From NCBI RefSeq assembly GCF_964340395.1, contig NC_135550.1:25242676-25306675 (forward strand): a stretch of 64,000 nt of DNA, written 5' to 3'. The position numbers and the translations under genes were made by a program. The notes beneath the pieces are model-generated. The model did no database searches. It had not been told where the DNA came from and worked only from the letters and a program-made list of their open reading frames with translations. Positions 1 to 24,000 of the stretch are shown here, in pieces; position 1 is the stretch's first letter, and the number at the start of each line of letters is the position of its first letter. This stretch comes from Glandiceps talaboti. Lineage: Eukaryota; Hemichordata; Enteropneusta; Spengelidae.

Positions 1-28
1 ACACTTACAATGTAACACTTTAACAGGT

Positions 29-235
29 ACTGAGTTTTTAGCTAGTACTGGCTAACTGAGTTTCTATCTAGTACTGGCTAACTGAGTTTTTAGCTAGTCC
101 TGGCTAACTGAGTTTCTATCTAGTACTGGCTAACTGAGTTTCTATCTAGTACTGGCTAACTGAGTTTTTAGCTAGTCCTGGCTAACTGAGTTTCTATCTA
201 GTACTGGCTAACTGAGTTTCTATCTAGTACTGGCT
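29..235. repeat. 26-base minisatellite, about 8 copies
   Basis: Tandem units built on AGTACTGGCTAACTGAGTTT plus six more bases. Two unit variants are interspersed: TTTTTAGCTAGTCC and TTTCTATCTAGTAC forms. Confidence 0.9.
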
Positions 236-359
236 GAATGAAACTTTAAGTCAGAGTCCAGTGTTGAGAAATTTGAGAATGTTGTACTTCCGAACGCTTT
301 ACGTAAAACTATACTTGATTAACATCAACTAAAACTATGAACTGATTACAATGATGCAG

Positions 360-571
360 ATTGATGGATGGATGGACGGACGGATGGACGGATGGATGGA
401 TGGGTTGATGAATGGATGGATGGATGGATGGATGGGTGGGTGGGTGGATGGATGGATGGACGGACGGACGGACGGACGGATGGATGGATGGATGGATGGA
501 TGGATGGATGGATGGGTGGGTGGGTGGGTGAGTGGGTGGGTTTGGGCGGACAGCCAGCCAGGCAGGCAGGC

Positions 572-632
<61 letters not shown>

Positions 633-646
633 GGCAGACAGACAGA
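360..646. repeat. (GGAT)n / (GGAC)n then (GACA)n microsatellites
   Basis: A degenerate GGAT/GGAC/GGGT tract to about 545, then a GACA tract from 571 to 646. The long Met-Asp-Gly-Trp and Thr-Asp-Arg-Gln reading frames here are repeat artefacts. Confidence 0.95.
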
Positions 647-1228
647 TGGCGAGAAAGAGAAAGTGAGAGCTAGAGCCAGAGAGATCGATTGGTTTTGAAA
701 TTAGAATTTAATTCATCGCCCGAGATCAAGTTTTAATTAATGTTCCATTATAAGAACTACGTTTAATTTGACATGTTTTATTGAATGTGTTAAGAATTTG
801 CCTTATTATCTGATTAACCCAATGGTAATTTATACATCGTGTGCAATGTACACATTATAAATACATGGCAATGAAAACTGTCATCGCTGTGCAGCAAACA
901 ACGATTAAATGAGGCTATTATTATAACCCACAAGTGAAAGGTGGATGCATAAATGTTGCATCTAGACACAGACAAGGAAGACTCCATTGTCTGTGATCTA
1001 GACTATAGCAAAAAAAACTCGTCACGAAATAACACACATCTTTGGACACTTAACTTCCAATGTGTACGTTGAAGAATTAATTTTATTTTAATTTCGTAAT
1101 TACACATGAATCACACACTGATAATAACATTCATTTCCAATGACTTTGATCCATTACGATGATAAACACGATGAAAACTAGAATGTCAGTTACTTTCTAA
1201 ATACCAGATATTCTACTCAGACCACAAT

Positions 1229-1505
1229 GCACTGAGACGTAGTTAGTTATGTTTACGAAAACAAATAAACCAAATAAATAAATAAATAAACAAACACTTA
1301 GTAAATGAATAAATAAATAAATAAATAAATACTGACAAGCATCAAGAAGAGAGTACTAATTACAAATCATTATCAACAACAAGAATTACTATATGTTTTC
1401 ATATATGCGAAATGGCCACACAATTGTACATACCCCACTCATTTCGCATATGTTTGTTTGTTTGTTTGTTTGCTTTCGTAAACATAACTAACTAAGCCTG
1501 AGTGC
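1229..1505. mobile_element. foldback/MITE-like element with nested hairpins
   Basis: Terminal inverted repeats of 32 bases (1229-1260 and 1474-1505) differ at three positions and share TAGTTAGTTATGTTTACGAA. Inside them is a perfect 11-base inverted pair, ATATGCGAAAT at 1403-1413 and ATTTCGCATAT at 1441-1451. AAAT and GTTT repeats lie between. There is no coding capacity. A target duplication was not evident. Confidence 0.55.
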
Positions 1506-2019
1506 CCTGTGCTCAGACGTTCATCTTTATCATTTCGTTTATAGACTGTTTAGGTTTCCCTTACGGTACAAAAGAGTGCCCAGTTCATCATGATGCATGT
1601 ACATTGTACTGAGCCCTGTATACACTTCGTCAAGTTTACGTGGTAAACACAAACGACCGTCACCGGAAACATACGAAAACCACGCAGTCGATATGAAAAG
1701 AAATGGCACATTTAATGTCAAACTAATGAATCTGGCCGGATTGTGTGGGGGGAAGTCTTATTTTATAGGCTAAATTCTACAATCCAACAATTCATAGAAC
1801 TTTTAAATTAAATGGTCATGTGAACCGTTAACCTCGTTTCCATGTAAAGCATTGTATAGTGTACAAAGTAATATAGAACGTATTCATGAATCATGTGATG
1901 ATGCATAAAAGCGCAAACACAGCTTTTTTCTAGAATTAAGTGTTAAAAAATAACCCTAAAATTAAGCTATGCGTATGATACTAGTCTGAATGCGAACATG
2001 CCCTCTAAACGTGAGTGGA

Positions 2020-2066
2020 CGTAACGATACCGTATAGGGACTAAAACGATACCGTATAGGGACTAA
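2020..2066. repeat. 22-base direct repeat, related to the repeat at 63877-63950
   Basis: ACGATACCGTATAGGGACTA occurs twice in tandem. A near copy in reverse orientation is the core of the repeat at the other end of the window. Confidence 0.7.
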
Positions 2067-2189
2067 ATTAGATATTATATTAAGTAGAGACTCAAAAGTA
2101 GGAAGAATGCCTTACCAATAGATAGAAATCCAACACTAATGTGAGAAACACGTCAAAAGATTCAAAGCGTTTACTGTTGGTAATATATA

Positions 2190-2295
2190 TCTATATCTAT
2201 ATCTATATCTATATTTATATATCTATAACTATCTATCTATAACTATATACATATATATGTAACTATATATATAACTATATAACTATATAACTATA

Positions 2296-2364
<69 letters not shown>
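2190..2364. repeat. (TATATC)n and (AT)n microsatellite
   Basis: Compound AT-rich tract ending in a long pure AT dinucleotide run. Confidence 0.95.
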
Positions 2365-2368
<4 letters not shown>

Positions 2369-5063
2369 TTCAAAAGTTCCATTAACAGACCTACTGGTGA
2401 CTTTATAACTCGTGTTTCAAGATTATTCAATTTATTCTGTGTCTTGGAGGCTCAGACACAAATAGTTGGAAATAATGGTAACGGTTGAATAAGTTTGCCT
2501 ACAGGTCTAACTAGTATATCATTCATTTTGTTTTCAAGGACATGTCTGTTCTGGAACTTAATACGATACAATATAATCTAACTATGATGACATTCTACCT
2601 AGTAATTTTAATTAGCTGACATATGTATGTAAGTAGATATATTTGGCCTGGCATTCTACTTCATTGGAGGTGTGTGAACTAAGTTTATGTACATTCACCA
2701 ATACTTATGGGTTGTAAGTGTAATACTAGTACTATTGTCTCACGTCCCAAGGAGGAGGGGGGGGGGGGGGTTATAGAAATGTACATGAAATCAACAATTA
2801 CATAATACCAGTTAATGACGTCATAGTATGAGACGTTTTGGTGGAGTAGCTATGTAGTTAACTATAGCGGACAGGACGGAGTCGTCAAAATATCAAAATC
2901 AACTAACAGGCTGTGTTTACAGACTTCAAAGAAACCGACTCTTTTATTTCCATGACTGGTTCAATTTCCATATCATCTACACCACTTACATAATGTATAA
3001 AGCCCATCCTGAACCACGTAATCCTGTCCGAAATAGTTTCTCAATTTAAAAAAAATCAATTTTATATTCATGGTTTTTGCATTTGTTCCCGGGCCTGTTA
3101 CATTATTTAATGATTTATTTACCGAATAGGAAGTGTTTTCCTGGCTAAAATGAATACAAAGTTCTATCATAAATACATCCTCAAATCAATTTGTTATCGA
3201 CACACTATACAGAAATATACAATTGTAGCTCTAGCGAACTGTACGAGTTGACGACTGTATGCCTTCATTTTTAATATAGGTGAGAGATGGAATGAAACCT
3301 GTCCAAGTCATTTCAGTCTGTGCATAAATCGTCCATCAGTCAGGACAGATAAACAGGGTTATAAGAACCTCACACTAAAACGTTTCCACAGTGATTTGAG
3401 ACCAAATTGAACATTTAAAAAAAACCATATGTTGTATCTCACACTCTCTCAGACCATAGTCATTTTACTCATTTTTTCAGACCCCGAATGCTCTTACCAA
3501 CCATGTTTGTAAACACAATGCACTGCTACATCCATTCCCTTTCTTGAAAACTTGATTTTCATTGTAAAAATTGTTGCGATGTTTATGGGGACTTTTGTTT
3601 TCAGGAGGAAGGGGTCAGCGTATATTGTCCATAATACAAAAACAACCAAAACAGAATGACCCCCCCCCCCCCCCCATCCAATCTCTCACATCATTCATGA
3701 CTGGTAAATTTGTCTGACTCAACTTCACACAAGTATATTAGCATTAGGAACTATGTCTATACAATAATATAGGGTTGAAATGGTCAATAAAAGTTTAATA
3801 GTATCACAAAAGTAAACAGGCAGGTCATCTAATGGACGACGCCATTGTTGGGCAGGGGGGAGCTCAAGAGTGGGATGTGTGACAGGACCAAAGATAGAGG
3901 GAGTGTGACAGGATCACCAATTCTTCAGTTTCACTATAAATGTATTACAGAGATGGGAACACTAAACATATTATGTTAGGAAGAAGACATAATGTAACTC
4001 ACAAGCCATTACAACACAAGATTGATTAATTTACAGTCAAAACTTTATTCATTTAGAAGTCTTTACAATGAACTCCCAAGCAAAATACACAATCAGACTT
4101 AATTGAGTGGAAATCTTCACAATATACAGTAATACATGTAATACAAGGCAACAATATTACCATATTAGAACTCAAACAATTTAATAGTTATAATTATTTA
4201 CATAAGTGTATGAATGACACACAGGTATGATGACCATATCTTTACAATCACAATTATAGAATACATGTAAAATACAACAAAATACTTCATAAAATAGTAC
4301 TTGATATAATCTGGTTTTTAAAAAAAAATTCAGCTGCCACTTATGGTTTGATTAACTGCTTGACAAAAATACCATATTTTTTGAGTAATGCAAGAAATTG
4401 TGTTATTGTTTTTTGAAGCTTTTGAGACATGTCTGTGTATGTGCATGTCTATGATTGTGTATGTGCATGTATGTCACACTTGTGTATGTTTGTGCCGTGT
4501 GTGTGTGCGTTTGTATGTGCAAGTATGTGTAGAATGACCTCTTGTTGACCCTTGAGTTTGCATCCTGATAATACCAGTAGTATATGGGAAAACAGAATGA
4601 GGATTATAGCCAATCATCAAAAACAAGAATTTTACATTCTTCAAAGAACACAGCAGTTTAATCATTCATACCCAGGTGTAAACAATCCAGGGTCAAACCT
4701 GGGGTCATGAAAGAAACCTTTTACCATAGATGTCTATGCTTTTACCTACCTTCTGAAAACTAAAAGGCTTGCTTTAGTAAAGGTTTCACACTGAAATGTT
4801 TCTGCAGTGAATAAAAAATGGTTGCACACTCAAATACTGTGATTAATTTTTATGTAATGAATAAAACGGTATCAGTAAATATTCTGGAATATGAATCAAT
4901 ATATATAAATTATCAGAATGTGTTGGCAGGCAAGGACTTATTCTTGGCATAGATATTTGTAAAGTCTTTTGTTTAGTCACAAACTTTTGATTATTTCAAT
5001 TTTTAAGTAATAATACAAAAAAACAGTAACAAGTAATCTCATATTTTCACTCCATGTTGAAGT
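2365..5063. other. no gene recognised; includes the probable EGLN 3' UTR
   Basis: AT-rich sequence with a G homopolymer near 2757-2770 and a C homopolymer near 3660-3675. Short open frames show no recognisable protein features. The part nearest EGLN (from about 4040) may be its 3' UTR. Confidence 0.5.
4044..4049 (-). terminator. candidate polyadenylation signal of EGLN
   Basis: TTTATT on the plus strand is AATAAA on the gene strand, about 1 kb after the EGLN stop. Other TTTATT hexamers occur in this AT-rich flank, so the choice is uncertain. Confidence 0.2.
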
Positions 5064-16751
<11,688 letters not shown>

Positions 16752-16981
16752 CTTGTCAGTTAGTCCAAGTTTCAAGTCACCAAGTGATGTGCGAGGGCGC
16801 ACACGTACACGTACACACACACACACACAAGCCACATGAGCCACAAGCCCATGCATGGCAGCATGAGCAGTTTCAACTACGACATGTACGACACACATCA
16901 TATACAAGCGGGACTGTGTACGCAGAGACAAAAAAAAGTCAATATTCCCTTTCCAGGATTTTTTTCACTACTCTAAGATAA
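16752..16981 (-). promoter_or_regulatory. EGLN 5' flank with two HRE-like ACGTG cores
   Basis: Directly upstream of the chosen EGLN start, plus-strand CACGT at 16802-16806 and 16808-16812 reads ACGTG twice on the gene strand, followed by a CA/TG tract. RCGTG is the HIF-binding core, and EGLN genes of other animals are known HIF targets, so negative feedback is plausible. The cores sit inside a low-complexity ACACGT/AC run and could be chance. The stretch could also be 5' UTR or coding if the longer frame is used. Confidence 0.3.
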
Positions 16982-17054
16982 CAAATATAATGAAAAACAC
17001 TTGCAATTTTAATTCCGAACTCAAAGAGTAAATAGTTCAGCTAGTATATTCAGG

Positions 17055-17109
17055 CTTAGTCCTGCATACGGAGGAAGTGTCCCTTGGTCCTGCTTGCAAA
17101 CGGACTAAG
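17055..17109. repeat. second cluster of the TAGTCCTGCTTGCA motif, upstream of EGLN
   Basis: Two degenerate copies of the motif found at 25036-25291 occur here, and the pair is bounded by CTTAGTCC (17055-17062) and its reverse complement GGACTAAG (17102-17109). The position is about 300 bases upstream of the EGLN start on the minus strand. Confidence 0.5.
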
Positions 17110-17422
17110 TAATATAGGCTAAATCATTCACTCTTCTTCAGCATTTATTGTATATGGGACAATGACGTAGATGTCACTCAATGATAGTATAGAGAGAAAC
17201 AACAATAATAAACAAATACACATACTTGTAATATGCACACATCATACTTTATTGCTAGTCAATAATTGATTATTTCACAGTCTTCAGTTTTTCTTTGCTG
17301 CACTAGCTTTGCATAGTATAAGTTTATATTTCAGTTGTTTTCATGGATACACGTAACAAATAGTGTTCAAAATGTATGTATGATAATTCTATTATCAAGG
17401 CACATAGTTGCAGTTATACACA

Positions 17423-17428
17423 TTTATT
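17423..17428 (-). terminator. candidate polyadenylation signal of the cysteine-synthase-like gene
   Basis: AATAAA on the gene strand about 610 bases after the stop. A second candidate lies at 17248-17253. Confidence 0.25.
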
Positions 17429-18039
17429 TATAAATAACACAATACAGTATCATGAGATACACATGACCTACATGAGATACAGTTTCTGTAATGCCCCAAG
17501 ATCTTTCAATTAAAATCATAAAGAATAAAGTGTGTTTGCAAGACTTTCTTTCACTCACTTGCAATTTTCTTGTACAAACTTCAATGTTTCTGAAAATATG
17601 ATTGCATGGCCAACTCATTTCACTGTATTACGGCTATATGAAATGACTCTAAAATCTGAAGACCTTGATGGGAGCTATTATTTTAATTCAAATCTATATA
17701 TTACATAAAATATCTATGTAAAGAATCATATAGCACCACGTAAATATCTGCCAAGTGTTGTGAGAATAGTTCAACCACTACAAAAATAGACTGAAAATAG
17801 AAGTTGTTACTGTATTTAAGTATGCACCTAGTGGTAATTTTCATTCAAAAAGCATTTTGTTCACTTAGAGTTAATCTATACTGTCTATAACCATAATGTC
17901 TCATTCTGACTATACATAATCTGATATCAATGTTAATCCTTGTAAAATAGCCCAAAAAATAAATTATATTTTTTTAATACTTTGTGTCATTGTGATCATG
18001 GTATTCTGGGAATTAAATATGGTTTTTTTCTTCTTCTGA

Positions 18040-21000
18040 TTACAAATCATGTAGTGAGGCTCTGTAAGGTTCAGGTACGGCCTCCAGCAATCCTGCAAGA
18101 AAAAATACCCTAAATTGAAATATTCAATAATTTATGTCAGTCAAGTTTTCTAGCAATAGTTTCATATGATTTCATACTTCTGAATCAATCATTTAAAACA
18201 TTACTTAATGTGTGAAAGTTAAATGAAATAAGTAAAAAATGCATTATCTCCTTATCTCCTTAGTATTGTATACACAGGAAGTGGTTTGTACACAAACTTC
18301 TCACACAAATATTGGGTAATAAACAGACTTGTTACATGTTATTTCACACAAGTAGAAAGACACAGTAAGGTTGTCTTATTAATTACAAATCCAAAATTAA
18401 ATACCCATTCCTCATCCATATGACCACTTCATATTCTTCAAAAAACTTCAACACTTTACTGTTTATATTTCTAGAAATTCTTCCTCGAGTGTAATCTACA
18501 ACATTCAATTTCGATGAAATCTAACAACTATTTCATTTTTGAAAACACCGATAATGAAGACTATATCGTACATTTTTCCAAAAGTCATGTCAATGAGTGA
18601 AATATAGTCAGTGTCTGTAATAAATGGACCTAAATGTCATAATTGATTCAAACTACGCTCTTCAAAAGTGACTGTGTTTCAGTATCCACTTTAATCAAGT
18701 TTGTACATACCTTTTTGTGCTAAAAATTTCCTACTGAATAATTTGGCGTAGTATCTTTGACCAGTATCACACAAACATGTTACAATTGTGTGGCCAGGTC
18801 CCATAAGCTTGGCTACCTGTTGATATCAAATATAAGAATAAGTTGTCAGGAGTTTGTGTGTAAATCAATGATACAAAACTCCTTCATTATACAGTTGTTT
18901 CAAGGTGCATTTAATTTTGCACCAAAAGTGTGAACAGTTTTGGTTTACAATGTTCCTTGTGGTCATGAGCGTTTTATTCTCACAGACATTCAAATCAACT
19001 CCTCTGTATGTTGCATATACAAATACTGACCATGTTTTCATCAGATGTTTGATTCACATGCTGAAGATGAATGACCAGTTGATGAAGAAAGTGTGCATTA
19101 CATCACTGGTTGTATTTATACTGAAGTTAATCTCACCACTTAGTGAATAATAAAATAGTCCTGGGCTCACAACAAAGTAGCAGCCATTGGTGCAACATAA
19201 AGGACTACTTTGACTACAGACAGAACCAAAAAGACAGTCCAAGAACTACTAGTATGTGCAGATATGACAAATCCACTCTGTCTTATTCTGTCTGTTGCAA
19301 ACCTTTGAAATACAATAACATATCTCAGTATAATCACAAACTTGAAAGGAAAAATTATTTGCTTTATAATCACTGTGGATGCAAACAATGGTACAGTCAG
19401 TATATATATACATGTTACTTTACCCTGTATGCTGCTGCTACATTAAGTCCTGATGAAGCTCCCACAAAAAATCCTTCTTCATGTAGTAGTCTGAATGTCT
19501 ACTCAAAAACCAAACAAAAATATATCCATGAATTGTTACATACTAGAAAGTAAAAGATTTAAGTAGCATATATTCTGCAGAATAAAGTTTTCATATTTGA
19601 CATTTAGTGCAAGTTAAACAGGTGAAATTGTATACTAGTAGTTGATGTAGACTAGGAAATTTGCCTTGATACATTTAATGAATATACAATAGTGGAGTTC
19701 TAGATGTGATTTGTGTGTAAGAGTTCACATATCGTCTGCAGACTTGTCATCAACAATACATGCAATATTTGGGTTCTAATTTGTACGGGAAACTGACTGA
19801 ATCACTTAGTGACAACAGAAAAATTCCATTTTTTCTGGTAAGATTGGAAAACTTTCTCGATTAGAAGTCAAATAGGTGCAAATATCTAAATGCAAAAATT
19901 GAGCTTAATAACAAACATTGATAAAATTTCAGTGGAATTTGACTGCTGTTAATGAAATGTTTAGGAATTTAGTTCCCAAATTTCCTCACCCATTCTACAG
20001 CTTCTGTATCCATAATTCCCAGTGCATCATCAATAGGTGCTCCTTTAAGGTTCTGTGTTATACGACCTTGACCTATACCCTCTGTTATAGAACCATCTCC
20101 TCTCCTTTCTAATTTACCATTTTTGATATAGTTATACAGAACACTGCCCTCAGGGTCAGCCAGGAAAGTTTGTATCTTTGGATTCTTCTCCTTCAGGTAT
20201 GTTGCTACACCTAGTTTACAAAATACAAATTGTACAAAACATTGCAGAAAATCAAGCTTTTTTATGTAATTTGGGAAAATTATGAACTAGAATTACAGAA
20301 CTCATCGATCTGTTATCATTTAACAACAAAATATTAAACATTTCTCTGAGAAAACTAAACAGAAATACAAGTAGTCTTGAAGACACATCCAAACTATTTT
20401 CATCTGTATAAAGATATTTGTGAGATTGATTCAAGTTTCAGTAACAATATTATTTTTTGTTAATTTCATAACTTCTGTGGTGTGAACAAAATAGTCATAG
20501 TATTATGAAATCATGTCTACTTTATTAAAAATTTCACTGCTCTATCTGAGAAAAGTCATGTCAAGAAACTCTGGTCATCGCATTGGAATGCTTTATTTGA
20601 TTTGACTTCCTCCAACAATTCCTTTGAATTTTATTGACTTCAGAATATTCTGTTTATCATACTTTTCTTTGAATTGCTGATATATGTAAATGACCTAGTA
20701 TTTATCGAAAGTACTGTTGATATGATCTACCTAATATAAAGGCTAGTGTTCAAGAAGTTTTATACAAAAACCGAGGACTGCAGTAGTTGAGTTTGTTTAC
20801 ATTATTCAGTTCCTTTCGTGCACCTCTAAGCACATAAATTTTTCTCTTTTGAATTTCACTTTAAAAAGGAAAGAAACATGCAACTATATTTTGTAATCCT
20901 AAATTACTGTAAATCAAATTCTGGGACAAAAAAGATGTCCTGAGGTAATGTGACTGACTTCACTGACTCCATTCACGTGATAATTTGATAATGGTTGAGT

Positions 21001-24000
21001 AAAGATGATCACTATCAGTACAAAATTACCTGCTAAAGTTCCACCTGTGCCAGTTCCAAAAGTTACGGCATCAACTTTACCAGCTACAAAAACAAATAGT
21101 AGTGAGAAACACAATGAGTGCATCAAGTGTTTTACATTCTTTGTAAATCATCTATGTCAAGAGTTCCCTTTTCAACACTTCTTTGCAAGCTAGTAGAACA
21201 AAGGCTACATCGATTTTGAAAGTAAAATTTTGCCTTTTGTGATTTCTAAATGTCAAAATAATATTCTGAAAAAGAAAATCTATGGAAGGAATAAATCAAA
21301 AGTGACAGACTATCATAAAATCTGTCTTCCTCAATACAAATGCCTCCGGAACAAAAACTAAAACACTTGTCAATTAACCCATTACAACTTTGACTGCCTG
21401 GACAATGGTACAAGCTAGTTTCAGAGCAAACTAGAATTGTCACATACGTCTTTCACAGTTACAAAAACATATGGTAGGAAAATTGTCCTGAGTCTTTGTA
21501 TTTGTAATAACAATGAGATTAGGGTATTTGTGATGTCATCACAAGAGGTTTTCCCATAAACTCTTGCAGGAAATCTCTAAAATGGCTGAACACATGTCAA
21601 GTGAAGTAGAGCTTCTGATGGTAGCAGTAATCAATAATTATATATATATAAGTGTATTAAAAGCAGATATAAGTCTGACTGGACTTTTCCTATAATTCGT
21701 TAGAAGTAATCAATACAAGTGTACTAAAGGCAGATATAAGTCTGACTAAACTTTTCCTTTAAAAAAGTCAGAGAATGATGTCAAATGGACTGACTAACCT
21801 GTTTGTTGCCATATTTCTGGACCTGTTGTTTCAATATGTGCTCTTTTATTTGCAGTATTATCAAACTGGTTTGTCCATACTGCATTCTCTATACTTTCAG
21901 CAAATCTTTGTGCCTGGGGAGTCAATCAAAATGGTATAAAATGTGTGTTTCATATGGGGTAATTCCATTACAACTTTGTGTTAGATGTAGAAGCATTGTC
22001 CAGCTAATACATTATCCTTGATGTTGGACGGGCACTTCAAAGTCCAAAATGTACAAAAATATACTATTATCTTTCAACTTATTGATTAATCAAGAAGTTC
22101 CTTTTAAGTCATCCACTTTGGAGAAGTTGTAGTATAACACAAATGTAAAATGGATGCAGCCATCTTGAAATGAAGTTACAATAACAAATGACCACATTGA
22201 ATAATTCAAGACGCTCCTTACCTGGTGATTATAGTTGTTTGGATCTGCGTAAGGCACTGCTGGTACAGGTCTCACATCAGCACCAAGTGTTCGTAGCAGA
22301 TCTATCTTTTCATGAGATTGTGTATTTGGCATGTATATTACACACTTGAAACCCATGGCATTGCATATATGTGCTAGACCAATGCCTGAAATGGCAGAGT
22401 GAAATCATTTTTATTAGGCTGTGTATTTTGTACATGTTGAAACCCCTTGGCATTACAAATGTGTGCTAGACTAATTCCTGAAACACAATAAAAATCACAA
22501 AATTTAAATCATTTATTAAGTTATACAATGTATACAGTTTGCATCAGATTCACATATCCAGATCTAAAATTCTATCGAATGTGAATCTGATTTCAATCAG
22601 ATCCTAAAATCAGTAAGGTGAGAAATATCATCAGATAAACACAGAAGAAAATAGGATTATGAATCTGATGCTAAGTTTATACTCATTCTGTCAGTGTTTT
22701 CATTGGTTGTTCTCAGTTGGTATTTTTTGTGTATGGGGGGGGGGGGGATCTGAATGAACTTAAACTTTTCAACTCTGTGAACCAATATATTAGTAAGTCA
22801 CTGCAGAGATCAATTGCAAGGGTTACAGTCAACTGTTTAGAAACTAGCCCATCTCTAAAAGACATTGAGTATAAAAGTCATAAAATATTCATGTAAATAG
22901 ACAACACAAAAATTATGAATTTTTCAATAAATCAAAGAACACTTTCAATACCAATACAGTTGACAAGTCTTCTTGACTAATGAACTCTCCATCTTGACAA
23001 TTTACTAAAATTTTGACCATCCACTTGTACACTACACCATTGTAGTTTTGAAAATTATCAATTTTATAATCAAAGTACCTGTGTTGCCAGCTGTTCCTTC
23101 AACCACTGTTCCTCCCTGTTTCAGTTTACCTGTGATGAAAAAAAGATAACATTTTAAAGGACCAAATAAATGATGAAAATTACAGAGGAATGCAATTTTT
23201 TTTTTCTAACTGATATCAGGGGTTATTTTGCTTTAGTTAAATTAATAGATTATGATAAACACAACACTATGCTCTTTAACCCCTGACCTTTGACATCAGA
23301 CACTGACTTACCCTTTTCTATAGCATCTTTGATAAGAAATAATGCTGCTCTATCTTTGACTGAGCCCCCTCCATTGGCAAATTCAGCCTTGGCAGCAATT
23401 GTACATCCAGTTACTTTACTTAGTCCCTTTAGTTTTACCAATGGTGTTCTGCAGTTTTATAAAGTGGTGATGAAAATAGAGAATACAAAAGAAAAAGTTG
23501 GAAAAGTTAGTCAATGTTAAAAGTATCAAGATATGAATGCACATCATTATTGATAACTAGATTATTAGTACATGACCTACAGGTCACTGACTCTAGCCTG
23601 ACTAACCTGACCTAAGAAAACACTCAAACCAAACCACCAAAGATACCCTGCACAACTAGGAATAAATTACCTGTAAGAATGCACTGTGTCTGTTTGAGGA
23701 AAATTCTTATCTGAAAAATAAACACTCCTTTTGTGCAGGGTATCTATCCTCTATATCAGTGAGCTATATGAAAATGTCATCTTTTTTTTTTTTAATTTGT
23801 TCCAGTAACTAGCAGTCTTCCTACTTGTAGTGATTTATGTGTTCACTCTAATGTTTCACAACCACATGATTACCGGGGTATTTCACATAAGACAACACAT
23901 TTGTGTTAAAGCACATATTATATTCAAAAAAATTATGAAAAAAACCTGGAGACTTGAAAACATCTAGATGTAACCTAGAAGCCACACATTAACTTTGTGC

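Noticed and set aside
1539-1721. Minus-strand 60-codon frame with a hydrophobic start
   Set aside because: Too short, no family resemblance, and no neighbouring exons.
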